Positions 7,421 to 13,690 of a stretch of DNA of 15,573 nt are shown in pieces. The notes under the pieces are model-generated. The model ran no database searches. It was not told the DNA's origin and was given only the letters and a program-made list of their open reading frames with translations. The translations under genes were made by a program, and so were the position numbers. Source of the DNA: Elusimicrobiota bacterium. Its GTDB lineage: Bacteria; Elusimicrobiota; Elusimicrobia; Elusimicrobiales; Elusimicrobiaceae. Position 1 is the stretch's first letter; the number at the start of each line of letters is the position of its first letter. The stretch lies in the NCBI GenBank assembly GCA_031259485.1, contig JAIRLH010000057.1, positions 1 through 15,573 on the forward strand, in the 5' to 3' direction.

Positions 7421-8593
7421 ATGAAAGAAATTAAATTGCGCGCTAAGGAAGAACACAGGATTTTAAAAGGACACTGCTGGATATTTTCCAACGAGCTTGA
7501 GCAGATTGACAAAACCATTGAGCCTGGCTCAATAGTGCGCGTTCTGGACAGCCGCGGCGCGGTTTTGGGCGCGGGCTTTTTTAACCCGCACAGTTTAATC
7601 GCCGTTCGGCTTATAACGCGCGGCGAAGAAGCGCCGCCAAAAGATTTTATTTTTGAAAATATTGACGCCGCCGTTTCGTGGCGCAAGCAGTACGGCATAC
7701 GCAAATACGGCCGTATGTGCTACGGGGAGGCGGACGCGCTCCCCGGCCTTGTGATAGACAGATACGGCGATTATCTTGTAATAGAAATTCTTACCGCCGG
7801 TATGGAGAAACTTAAAGAAGAAATCCTCGCCGCAGCGCAGAAAATTTTTAAACCGCAGGGCATAGTGTTTAAGAACGACAGCGCCTTCCGCGCGCTTGAG
7901 GGCCTTGGCAATGCGCCGCACACCGTCGGCCAAATTCCGCGCGAAGTTGAGATAGAAGAAAACAAAGCCAAATATCTCGTGCCGCTTTACGGCGGGCAGA
8001 AGACTGGTTTTTATTTTGACCAGCGCGACAACCGCGCTTTCCTCAAGCCTTATTTTAAGGACAGGATTGTGATGGATTTGTACAGCTACAGCGGTTCCTT
8101 CGGCATAAACGCCGCGCTTAACGGCGCGGCGGCCGTCTGGGGGTGCGACAGCAGCGCCGGCGCAGTGGAATACGCGCAGAAAAACGTTGAGCTTAACGAC
8201 GTACAGGAAATCTGCCAGTACCGCCGCGACGATGCGGAAAGATTATTATCCGCCAATATGCGCGGCGAACTGCCGCAAAAGCCGGACATGATTTTACTTG
8301 ACCCGCCTGCTTTCGTTAAAAACCGCAAGGCCCTGCCGCAGGCGGTAAACCTTTATGTGAAGCTCAATAAAATGGCGCTTGAAGGCCTTGAGAAAGGCGG
8401 CCTGCTGGCGACTTCAACGTGCTCCCACCACATCACGCGCGAGATTTTTACGGACATCATAAAAACTGCTGCAGCCAAAGCTGGCCGTCGCGTCGCTCTG
8501 ATAGAACTGCGCGGACAGGCTAAAGACCACCCCATTTTATTAGGCATGCCGGAGACGGAGTATCTGCATTTCGCGCTGCTTGAAGCGCGGTAA
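7421..8593 (+). CDS. rlmI: RlmI-type class I SAM-dependent rRNA (cytosine-C5) methyltransferase
   Basis: About 390 residues, start taken at 7421 (MKEIKLRAKEEH) one base after the pyrE-like stop; a further in-frame ATG at 7400 lies inside that gene and would add seven unrelated residues. N-terminal PUA-like domain (about 1-75), then the RlmI family middle block GGQKTGFYFDQRDNR (191-205). A Rossmann methyltransferase domain follows, with motif I around LYSYSGSFGINAA (220-232), DPPAF at 294-298 and TCSHH at 333-337 containing the catalytic-type cysteine. E. coli RlmI methylates C1962 of 23S rRNA; this target is probable but not proven here. Last gene of the plus-strand block; it ends seven bases from the convergent pilin gene with no obvious terminator. 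Confidence 0.88.
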   Translation: MKEIKLRAKEEHRILKGHCWIFSNELEQIDKTIEPGSIVRVLDSRGAVLGAGFFNPHSLIAVRLITRGEEAPPKDFIFENIDAAVSWRKQYGIRKYGRMCYGEADALPGLVIDRYGDYLVIEILTAGMEKLKEEILAAAQKIFKPQGIVFKNDSAFRALEGLGNAPHTVGQIPREVEIEENKAKYLVPLYGGQKTGFYFDQRDNRAFLKPYFKDRIVMDLYSYSGSFGINAALNGAAAVWGCDSSAGAVEYAQKNVELNDVQEICQYRRDDAERLLSANMRGELPQKPDMILLDPPAFVKNRKALPQAVNLYVKLNKMALEGLEKGGLLATSTCSHHITREIFTDIIKTAAAKAGRRVALIELRGQAKDHPILLGMPETEYLHFALLEAR

Positions 8594-8600
8594 AAAGAAA

Positions 8601-9110
8601 CTAATTTATTTTGTAATAATCCCAAGAGGAGCTGGTGCTTAGGTGTTTGCCGCCAATGGCCGCGCAGGCTTTATTGGCAATTGTATCATTGGGTTTTGCA
8701 AAGCAGAAAATATCGCCTTTTTTCGCGCTGAAATACGAACCGGCGGGATAATCCTTAAAAAACTGCAAATAGCGGTTGCGTTTGTTCCCCGCTTGGGCAT
8801 TGGAAACATTGTCCACAACCATGAAGCTTATATCCCCGCAGTTGTACCTGGATATAGACGCCTTCACGCAGTCGGGCGTCAGCGGTATTGTTACGTCAAG
8901 CTCGTCAAGATTAGCGGTGTAAGAGCCGGTGGTCAAAAAATATATTTCTTCCGCGTTTGCCAGCGCTTTTACCAAGGACATAAATTTTGAAAGGTCGGCT
9001 TTAGCCACAGCCACCTGATACTGAGGCAGAGCAATAGCGGCTAAAATACCTATTATTAAAACAACGACTAATAATTCAATTAGAGTAAAACCGTTTTTAT
9101 TGTGCTTCAT
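8601..9110 (-). CDS. Type IV pilin-like protein (prepilin with N-terminal methylation motif)
   Basis: 169 residues starting MKHNKNG then FTLIELLVVVLIIGILAA, a class III signal. Prepilin peptidase would cut after G7, methylate F8, and E12 is the conserved Glu5 of the mature protein. The hydrophobic helix is followed by LPQYQVAVAKA and a globular domain with four cysteines (in DCVKA, YNCGD, FCFAK, KACAA), probably disulfide-bonded. It could be a pilus or pseudopilus subunit. No pilus assembly gene is nearby. GAGGA at 9118-9122 sits seven bases before the ATG, and a good promoter lies further upstream. It is monocistronic, between the terminator of the oxidoreductase operon and the convergent rlmI-like gene. 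Confidence 0.9.
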   Translation of the reverse strand: MKHNKNGFTLIELLVVVLIIGILAAIALPQYQVAVAKADLSKFMSLVKALANAEEIYFLTTGSYTANLDELDVTIPLTPDCVKASISRYNCGDISFMVVDNVSNAQAGNKRNRYLQFFKDYPAGSYFSAKKGDIFCFAKPNDTIANKACAAIGGKHLSTSSSWDYYKIN

Positions 9111-9148
9111 TGCAATATCCTCGTATGTTAAAAAATAGCTGATTATTT

Positions 9149-9177
9149 TTTATACTAAATCAAATCTGTTTTTGCAA
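9149..9177 (-). promoter_or_regulatory. Promoter of the pilin-like gene
   Basis: On the minus strand, TTGCAA (9177-9172) and TATAAA (9154-9149) are separated by exactly 17 bp. The start of transcription would lie near 9142, giving a leader of about 30 nt with the GAGGA ribosome binding site. The tRNA-Phe gene has the same TTGCAA -35 with a 17-bp spacer. Confidence 0.65.
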
Positions 9178-9190
9178 TATCAATAAATAA

Positions 9191-9219
9191 AAAACCCCGC
9201 GTTTTTCATGCGGGGCTTT
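9191..9219 (-). terminator. Terminator of the 2-oxoacid oxidoreductase operon
   Basis: Read on the minus strand, CCCCGC (9215-9210... complement) and GCGGGG pair as a 6-bp GC stem (9195-9200 with 9210-9215) around a 9-nt loop ATGAAAAAC, followed by a run of T. A-T pairs extend the stem after one mismatch. It lies about 30 bp after the gamma subunit gene and just upstream of the pilin promoter. Confidence 0.8.
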
Positions 9220-9247
9220 GCTTTTGCAAATAAACTGAAAACAGATT

Positions 9248-9781
9248 TTACTTCAGCTTCGCGCCTTCCTCCAGCGCTTTGCGGTTTAACTCAAGGATTT
9301 CGGGCTTGGCGCGTTTGAAAACTTTCTTCATCGCGCTGGCTATGGAATCAATGCTTATCGCGCCCGTTATTCCCGCAAAAGTGCCCAAAGCCACCAGATT
9401 TGCGGCTTTGAGGGAGCCAACCTTCTCCGCTATCGCATTGCAGTCAACGTAAACGACGCGAATGTCGTTTCTTTTGGGCTTGCTCTTGATGAGCGAGCTG
9501 TTTATAATCAGCAGCCCTCCTTTTTTGAGCAGCGGCTCAAATTTGGGAAGAGAAGGCTCGTTCATCACTATCGCCGTATCCGGCGCGGAGACGACCGGAG
9601 TAGAAACTTCCCCGTCGGTAATCACTACCGAGCAGTTTGCCGTCCCGCCGCGCATTTCCGGCCCGTAGGAAGGGTACCAGCTAACCGCTTTGCCGTCCAC
9701 AAGACCGGCCTGGGCCAATAATACGCCGGCGGAAACCACGCCCTGCCCGCCGAAACCTGCTATTCTGACGCCCTGATACAT
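9248..9781 (-). CDS. 2-oxoacid:ferredoxin oxidoreductase, gamma subunit
   Basis: 177 residues from MYQGVRIAGFGGQGV. GFGGQGVVSAG (9-19) and YGPEMRGGTANCSV (39-52) are the signatures of the gamma (POR_gamma/KorC-type) subunit, which forms part of the CoA-binding portion of the enzyme. The ATG at 9781 is chosen over one at 9805 because AAGGAGG (9797-9791) lies nine bases before it, and it follows the beta-subunit stop by one base. Last gene of the operon, before the terminator. Its exact substrate class (branched-chain 2-oxoacid or 2-oxoglutarate) is set by the alpha and beta partners. Confidence 0.92.
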   Translation of the reverse strand: MYQGVRIAGFGGQGVVSAGVLLAQAGLVDGKAVSWYPSYGPEMRGGTANCSVVITDGEVSTPVVSAPDTAIVMNEPSLPKFEPLLKKGGLLIINSSLIKSKPKRNDIRVVYVDCNAIAEKVGSLKAANLVALGTFAGITGAISIDSIASAMKKVFKRAKPEILELNRKALEEGAKLK

Positions 9782-9782
9782 A

Positions 9783-10541
9783 TTATTTGCCCTCCTTATT
9801 TGCAACGGTTAAGTCTTTAAAAACGCCAAGCGGGTACTGCGCAATCATTTTTTCGCGCAGAAATTCCAGACCTTTAAGCGGCGTCACGCCCCAGTTGGTG
9901 GGGCATATTGAAAGCACTTCCACAAAAGAAAACCCGACCCCGTCAAGCTGGTTCTGGAAAGCCTTCTTAATGGCTTTTTTTGCCTTGATTATATTTGGCG
10001 CGCTGTCGGAAGACACTCTTTCAATATACTTCGCGCTCTTGAGCTGTGCCAGCATTTCGGATACGTTTATCGGGTTGCCCTGCAATTTCTCATTGCGGCC
10101 TTTGGGCGCGGTGGTCGCCACCTGGCCGACAAGCGTCGTGGGGGCCATTTGCCCGCCCGTCATACCGTAAATGGTATTATTGATAAATATGACGGTAATA
10201 TTTTCCCCGCGCGCGGCCGCGTGCACGATTTCCGCCATGCCGATGGAAGCCAAATCCCCGTCACCCTGGTAGGAAAACACTATACTTTCCGGCTTGGCGC
10301 GTTTTATGCCCGTGGCAATCGCCGGCCCGCGGCCGTGCGGGCCCTGTATGGAATCCACGTCAAAATACTTATCCGCGAAAACCGCGCAGCCCACGGGGGC
10401 CACAACTACGGCGCGGTCTTTGATATTAAGCTCGTCAATCACTTCCGCCACTAAGCGGTGCACCACGCTGTGGCCGCAGCCCGGGCAGTAATGAAATTGC
10501 GCTTGCGTAAGGGAAGAAGGCCTCTTTGTTATAGCGTTCAT
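9783..10541 (-). CDS. 2-oxoacid:ferredoxin oxidoreductase, beta (TPP-binding) subunit
   Basis: 252 residues from MNAITKRPSS. It binds thiamine pyrophosphate: YQGDGDLAS (91-99) and NNTIYGMTGGQ (121-131) form the GDG-to-NN motif. HYCPGCGH (17-24) is the N-terminal CxxC region typical of beta subunits, which may help hold an iron-sulfur cluster. The start at 10541 overlaps the alpha stop as ATGA, with AGGAGGG at 10557-10551 nine bases upstream. An upstream ATG at 10562 would lie on the wrong side of this site. The enzyme decarboxylates the 2-oxoacid and passes electrons to ferredoxin, forming acyl-CoA. Confidence 0.93.
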   Translation of the reverse strand: MNAITKRPSSLTQAQFHYCPGCGHSVVHRLVAEVIDELNIKDRAVVVAPVGCAVFADKYFDVDSIQGPHGRGPAIATGIKRAKPESIVFSYQGDGDLASIGMAEIVHAAARGENITVIFINNTIYGMTGGQMAPTTLVGQVATTAPKGRNEKLQGNPINVSEMLAQLKSAKYIERVSSDSAPNIIKAKKAIKKAFQNQLDGVGFSFVEVLSICPTNWGVTPLKGLEFLREKMIAQYPLGVFKDLTVANKEGK

Positions 10542-11701
10542 AGCAATGCGCCCTCCTTGCATACGGGATTATTAACCGCGTATATTTTATTTTCTGCTTT
10601 TTTGGCCAAATCTTCAATATTGAAGAGCTGGTCTTTCCGGCCTTTGAGTGCGGATTCTATTGCAATTGCAATCTCCTCCGCCACGGGGAAGAATGCGCCC
10701 GGCTTGGCGTGCAGGTAAACCGGACACGCGTTTTTGACGGACAAATCCACGTCAACTTTCATCTGGCCCATGCTCATTTCAACGCAGAGTATCGCTTTAA
10801 CTTTTTTGCTCAGCTCCGCTATTCGCTTGGACGGGAAAGGCCACAGCGTGATAGGGCGCAGCAGGCCCGCTTTTATGCCGTTTGCGCGCGCTATGTTCAT
10901 TGCGGCTATGCTTGCGCGCGCGCTGATGCCGTAGGCTACTATAAGCACCTCGGCGTCCTGCGTATCGCGTTCTTCGTAAATAACTTCGTCGCGCTCTATA
11001 AGCGCGTATCTTTCCGCGCGCTTAAGAACCATTTTTTCAAGCTCGCCCTCGCCCAAAGCGTAGGAAAACACCATATTGCGCGCCCTGTCCGCATGTTTGC
11101 CGCCTATTGCCCAGCACGGCTGCGGCAGGGTTTTGGGGTCAACCGGTTCAAAATCAAAGGACATGCCTTCCATCATCTGGCCCAGAATGCCGTCGGCCAG
11201 TATCATGGCCGGTACGCGGTACTTTTCGGAAAGCTCAAAAGCTTTTTTGGGGAAGTTTGCCAGCTCCTGCACGCTGAATGGCGCGAGCACGAAAGTGCGG
11301 TAATCGCCGTTGCCGCCTCCGCGCGTGGCCTGCGTATAATCGCCCTGCGCGCCGGCAATATTTCCCAGCCCGGGGCCGCCGCGCATGATATTGACGATAA
11401 GGCAAGGCAAATCCGCGCCCGCCATATAAGATATGCCTTCCTGTTTAAGACTTAAACCCGGGCTTGAGCTGGAAGTCATAGCGCGCACGCCTGTGGCTGC
11501 CGCGCCGTAGAGCATATTAATTGCAGAGACTTCGCTCTCCGCCTGCACGAAAGCGCCGCCCGCTTCTTCCTGCCGCCAGGACATGTATTCCGGCACTTCG
11601 TTTTGCGGAGTAATAGGATAGCCCGCAAAAAACCTGCAACCCGCCCTTATTGCGCCTTCGGCCAGGGCTTCGTTACCTTTCATTAAAACTTTTTCTGCCA
11701 T
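10538..11701 (-). CDS. vorB: 2-oxoacid:ferredoxin oxidoreductase, alpha subunit (VorB-like)
   Basis: 387-residue alpha subunit. FFAGYPITPQNEVPEYM (24-40), QAESEVSAINMLYGAAATG (53-71) and TSSSSPGLSLKQEGISY (76-92) are the pyrimidine-binding domain signatures; RGGPGLGN follows. A transketolase C-terminal-like domain fills the last third. It best resembles VorB, the 3-methyl-2-oxobutanoate (2-oxoisovalerate) enzyme of anaerobes, although KorA-type 2-oxoglutarate enzymes are close relatives. It would turn transaminated branched-chain amino acids into branched acyl-CoA plus reduced ferredoxin, or run in reverse for biosynthesis. An AGAGGT ribosome binding site lies about ten bases before the ATG. 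It overlaps the beta gene and follows the ferredoxin gene by 14 bp. Confidence 0.9.
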   Translation of the reverse strand: MAEKVLMKGNEALAEGAIRAGCRFFAGYPITPQNEVPEYMSWRQEEAGGAFVQAESEVSAINMLYGAAATGVRAMTSSSSPGLSLKQEGISYMAGADLPCLIVNIMRGGPGLGNIAGAQGDYTQATRGGGNGDYRTFVLAPFSVQELANFPKKAFELSEKYRVPAMILADGILGQMMEGMSFDFEPVDPKTLPQPCWAIGGKHADRARNMVFSYALGEGELEKMVLKRAERYALIERDEVIYEERDTQDAEVLIVAYGISARASIAAMNIARANGIKAGLLRPITLWPFPSKRIAELSKKVKAILCVEMSMGQMKVDVDLSVKNACPVYLHAKPGAFFPVAEEIAIAIESALKGRKDQLFNIEDLAKKAENKIYAVNNPVCKEGALL

Positions 11702-11715
11702 TGTTTATAACCTCT

Positions 11716-11919
11716 TTATCTGAATACCGTTATAGCAATATCCGGGCATACCTGAAAGCACATGCCGCAGCCTATGCAACAGTCCTGCTTGGCAAGTTTG
11801 GCCGGATAATAACCGGTAGTGCTGAAAGTGTCCGATATCTCTATACACTGCTTTGGGCAGGCTTTTGTGCAAAGCTGGCAGCCCTTGCAGCGCGTTTCGT
11901 TTACTTCTATTTTGGGCAT
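11716..11919 (-). CDS. 2[4Fe-4S] ferredoxin-type subunit of the 2-oxoacid oxidoreductase
   Basis: 67 residues with two cluster motifs, CKGCQLCTKACP and CIGCGMCFQVCP, separated by a linker of usual length. This is the delta-type subunit that takes electrons from the TPP site and hands them to free ferredoxin. First gene of the operon. AGGAGGA (11933-11927) lies seven bases before the ATG. All eight cysteines are in place. Confidence 0.94.
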   Translation of the reverse strand: MPKIEVNETRCKGCQLCTKACPKQCIEISDTFSTTGYYPAKLAKQDCCIGCGMCFQVCPDIAITVFR

Positions 11920-11949
11920 AACAAAATCCTCCTGTTAACTTCTAATACC

Positions 11950-11978
11950 AGTATAACATAAAAGCGGATTTTGGTAAA
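11950..11978 (-). promoter_or_regulatory. Promoter of the 2-oxoacid oxidoreductase operon
   Basis: On the minus strand, TTTACC (11978-11973) and TATACT (11955-11950) are 17 bp apart. The leader would be about 25 nt and contains the AGGAGGA ribosome binding site. The -35 overlaps the -10 region of the divergent msrC-like gene, so the two promoters may interfere with or exclude each other. Confidence 0.6.
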
Positions 11979-11980
11979 AT
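11972..11980 (+). promoter_or_regulatory. Extended -10 promoter of the msrC-like gene (possibly leaderless)
   Basis: TGGTAAAAT is an extended -10 (TG, one base, TAAAAT) ending six bases before the ATG at 11987. The usual 6-7 bp spacing would place the transcript start at the ATG itself. There is no Shine-Dalgarno between. A -35 is not evident. Confidence 0.5.
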
Positions 11981-11986
11981 CATAGT

Positions 11987-12448
11987 ATGAAACAAATTTG
12001 GGATTTGACTTTGGCCCGTGCCGCCGCCGCGCTTACTGACGGGGAGAGCGACGCCGTCGCCAACATGGCCAATATCGCCGCGCTTATCTGGCAGCGCACG
12101 GCCGATATCAATTGGGCGGGTTTTTATATTTTAAAGGAAGGACAACTGGTGCTAGGGCCCTTTCAGGGTAAGCCGGCCTGCACGCGTATAGCAATGGGCC
12201 GCGGCGTGTGCGGTACGGCCGCGCAAAGCAGGCACACTGTTGTTGTGCCCGACGTGTGCGCCTTCCCCGGCCATATCGCGTGCGACGCCGCCAGCAGAAG
12301 CGAGATTGTGGTGCCTATTGTCAAATCTGACGGCGATTTATACGGCGTGCTTGATATTGATTCGCCGCTGAAAGATCGTTTTAGTCCTCGGGACAAAGCC
12401 GAGTTTGAGGAAATAGTAAAAATTTTCGCGCGCGCATGTAAATTTTAA
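11987..12448 (+). CDS. msrC: Free methionine-(R)-sulfoxide reductase (GAF domain)
   Basis: 153-residue single GAF-domain enzyme that reduces free methionine-R-sulfoxide with thioredoxin-type reductants. INWAGFYILK (41-50), LGPFQGKPAC, GRGVCGTAAQ, FPGHIACDAASRSEIVVPI and GVLDIDSP are the family blocks in the right order. The three catalytic/resolving cysteines are C65, C75 and C99; their spacing (10 and 24) equals that of E. coli C84, C94 and C118. An extra cysteine is C91. Cytoplasmic oxidative-damage repair, useful for an anaerobe meeting oxygen. Divergent from the ferredoxin oxidoreductase operon; no ribosome binding site before the ATG. Confidence 0.94.
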   Translation: MKQIWDLTLARAAAALTDGESDAVANMANIAALIWQRTADINWAGFYILKEGQLVLGPFQGKPACTRIAMGRGVCGTAAQSRHTVVVPDVCAFPGHIACDAASRSEIVVPIVKSDGDLYGVLDIDSPLKDRFSPRDKAEFEEIVKIFARACKF

Positions 12449-12508
12449 TTCCGGCTCTTTTGCTTGTTCAAATCCGCGCGTAAATTTGCTTCCGAATTAT
12501 AAAAAACG

Positions 12509-12536
12509 CAAAACCCCGCATGAAATCGGGGTTTTG
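12509..12536. terminator. Bidirectional terminator between msrC-like gene and tRNA-Phe
   Basis: A perfect 10-bp inverted repeat CAAAACCCCG / CGGGGTTTTG (12509-12518 with 12527-12536) encloses the 8-nt loop CATGAAAT. A-rich and T-rich flanks on both sides let it work for both convergent transcripts. It shares CCCCGCATGAAA with the terminator of the oxidoreductase operon. Confidence 0.85.
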
Positions 12537-12552
12537 CCATTAAATTGAAATT

Positions 12553-12624
12553 TGCCGAGGGACAGGATCGAACTGTCGACACCTGGTTTTTCAGACCAGT
12601 GCTCTACCACTGAGCTACCTCGGC
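12553..12624 (-). tRNA. tRNA-Phe (anticodon GAA)
   Basis: The minus strand folds as a complete cloverleaf of 72 nt. Acceptor GCCGAGG pairs with CCTCGGC, and the D arm GCTC/GAGC has the loop AGTGGTA. The anticodon stem CTGGT/ACCAG has the loop CTGAAAA, giving anticodon GAA. The variable loop is GTGTC, the T arm GACAG/CTGTC has the loop TTCGATC, and the discriminator is A. CCA is not encoded and must be added. It has its own promoter upstream and shares the terminator at 12509-12536. Confidence 0.97.
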
Positions 12625-12635
12625 TAATTTTATAT

Positions 12636-12664
12636 ATAATATCAAATTAGGTTGAGTCTTGCAA
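12636..12664 (-). promoter_or_regulatory. Promoter of tRNA-Phe
   Basis: On the minus strand, TTGCAA (12664-12659), a 17-bp spacer and TATTAT (12641-12636); TG one base before the -10 makes it an extended -10. The tRNA begins 11 bases after the -10, which fits a very short 5' leader. Confidence 0.65.
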
Positions 12665-12693
12665 TTTATCGCATTATATCAGCGCGTATCGGA

Positions 12694-13578
12694 TTATTTT
12701 TTATTGTTTAATTCCGCCAGTTCTTGCTCCAGTTCTTTTTTAGCTGCTTCGTATTTTTCGTCTTGCTCCGCCGCTTTGGAATACCATTCAAATGCCTTTT
12801 TATAATCTTGTTCTATTCCTTGGCCTCTCTTATACATTACCCCAAGATTATATTGCGCTCTTGCATAGCCTTGCTCCGCCGCTTTTGACCACCACTCAAC
12901 AGCCTTTTTATAATCTTGAGCTACTCCATGGCCTTTCGCATACATTAACCCAATATTAAATTGAGCGCTATCAAGCCTCTGCTTTGCCGATTTTGAATAC
13001 CATTCAAATGCTTTTTCATAATTTCGAGCTACTCCATGGCCTTCACTATACATTGCTCCAAGATTACTTTGCGCGTATGAATATCCTTGCTTCGCTGCTT
13101 TTGAATACCACTCAAATGCCTTTTTATAATCTTGTTCTATTCCTTTACCGCTCTCATACATGACCCCAAGACTATTTTGTGCGTTTACATAGCCTTGCTC
13201 CGCCGCTTTTGAAATCCATTCAAATGCCTTTTTATAATCTTGCTCTACTCCTTGGCCTTTCGCATACATTAGCCCAAGATTAGTTTGCCCTGCCGCATTG
13301 CCTTGTTCAGCTGCTTTTGAAGACCATTCAAATGCTTTCTTATAATCTTGTCCTACTCCTTGACCGTTGTTATACATAAAGCCAAGACTACTTTGCGCGT
13401 CCGCATAATCCTGCTCCGCCGCTTTGGAATACCATTCAAATGCCTTTTTATAATTTTGTTTTTTATAATGCATTACTCCAAGAGTATATTGTTTCACCGC
13501 ATCTTTCGGATCTTCCGAGCTTGTGAAACCGCAAATTAAAAATATTGAAACGCTTAATAAAATTATTGTTTTTTTCAT
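12694..13578 (-). CDS. Secreted Sel1-like repeat protein
   Basis: 294 residues: an N-terminal signal peptide (about 1-20), a short TPR-like unit (31-60), six Sel1-like repeats (61-276) and a charged, probably coiled-coil tail (274-294). Each repeat has the pattern AQxxLGxMYxxGxGVxQDYKKAxEWxSKAAEQG. Sel1 repeats form superhelical scaffolds for protein-protein contacts. Extracytoplasmic members often occur in host-associated bacteria, but no partner can be named here. There is a cysteine at 16, but the residues before it do not form a good lipobox, so a cleaved periplasmic or secreted protein is more likely than a lipoprotein. AAGGAG (13592-13587) lies eight bases before the ATG. AT-richer than the metabolic genes. 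Confidence 0.9.
   Translation of the reverse strand: MKKTIILLSVSIFLICGFTSSEDPKDAVKQYTLGVMHYKKQNYKKAFEWYSKAAEQDYADAQSSLGFMYNNGQGVGQDYKKAFEWSSKAAEQGNAAGQTNLGLMYAKGQGVEQDYKKAFEWISKAAEQGYVNAQNSLGVMYESGKGIEQDYKKAFEWYSKAAKQGYSYAQSNLGAMYSEGHGVARNYEKAFEWYSKSAKQRLDSAQFNIGLMYAKGHGVAQDYKKAVEWWSKAAEQGYARAQYNLGVMYKRGQGIEQDYKKAFEWYSKAAEQDEKYEAAKKELEQELAELNNKK
12751..13398 (-). repeat. Six tandem 108-bp units inside the Sel1-repeat gene
   Basis: Residues 61-276 divide into six units of exactly 36 residues, starting at 61, 97, 133, 169, 205 and 241, with no insertion or deletion. The DNA is also similar between units (for example the stretch encoding QDYKKAFEW recurs almost unchanged), so they arose by recent duplication and could change in number by recombination or slippage. 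Confidence 0.85.
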
Positions 13579-13639
13579 TAGTTTCTCTCCTTATAATTGT
13601 TTATTTTACTAATTTTGTTTCTTTTTGTCTCTTTTATCG

Positions 13640-13662
13640 TTCTCGAAAGTCTCTATCGGGAA
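13640..13662. repeat. Small palindrome, possible dispersed repeat
   Basis: TTCTCGA (13640-13646) and TCGGGAA (13656-13662) form a 7-bp stem (one U-G pair in RNA) around a 9-nt loop, between the Sel1 gene and the transporter remnant. The minus-strand reading, AGATTCCCGATAGAGACTTT, resembles small palindromic intergenic repeats known in several bacterial genomes. Only one copy is in the window, so repetition is not shown. Confidence 0.4.
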
Positions 13663-13690
13663 TCTGGCTTTTCTCCGCAGGGATTTTTGT

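Noticed and set aside
10709..11455. Long plus-strand open frame of 248 codons
   Set aside because: It is antisense to the well-supported VorB-like alpha subunit and its translation has no family signature; GC-rich coding DNA commonly yields such shadows.
12751..13398. CRISPR array
   Set aside because: The regular 108-bp repetition is coding (Sel1-like repeats in frame), without short repeats and unique spacers.
13544..13578. Lipoprotein signal on the Sel1-repeat protein
   Set aside because: The residues before C16 (FLI) do not fit a lipobox, which needs a small residue at -1.
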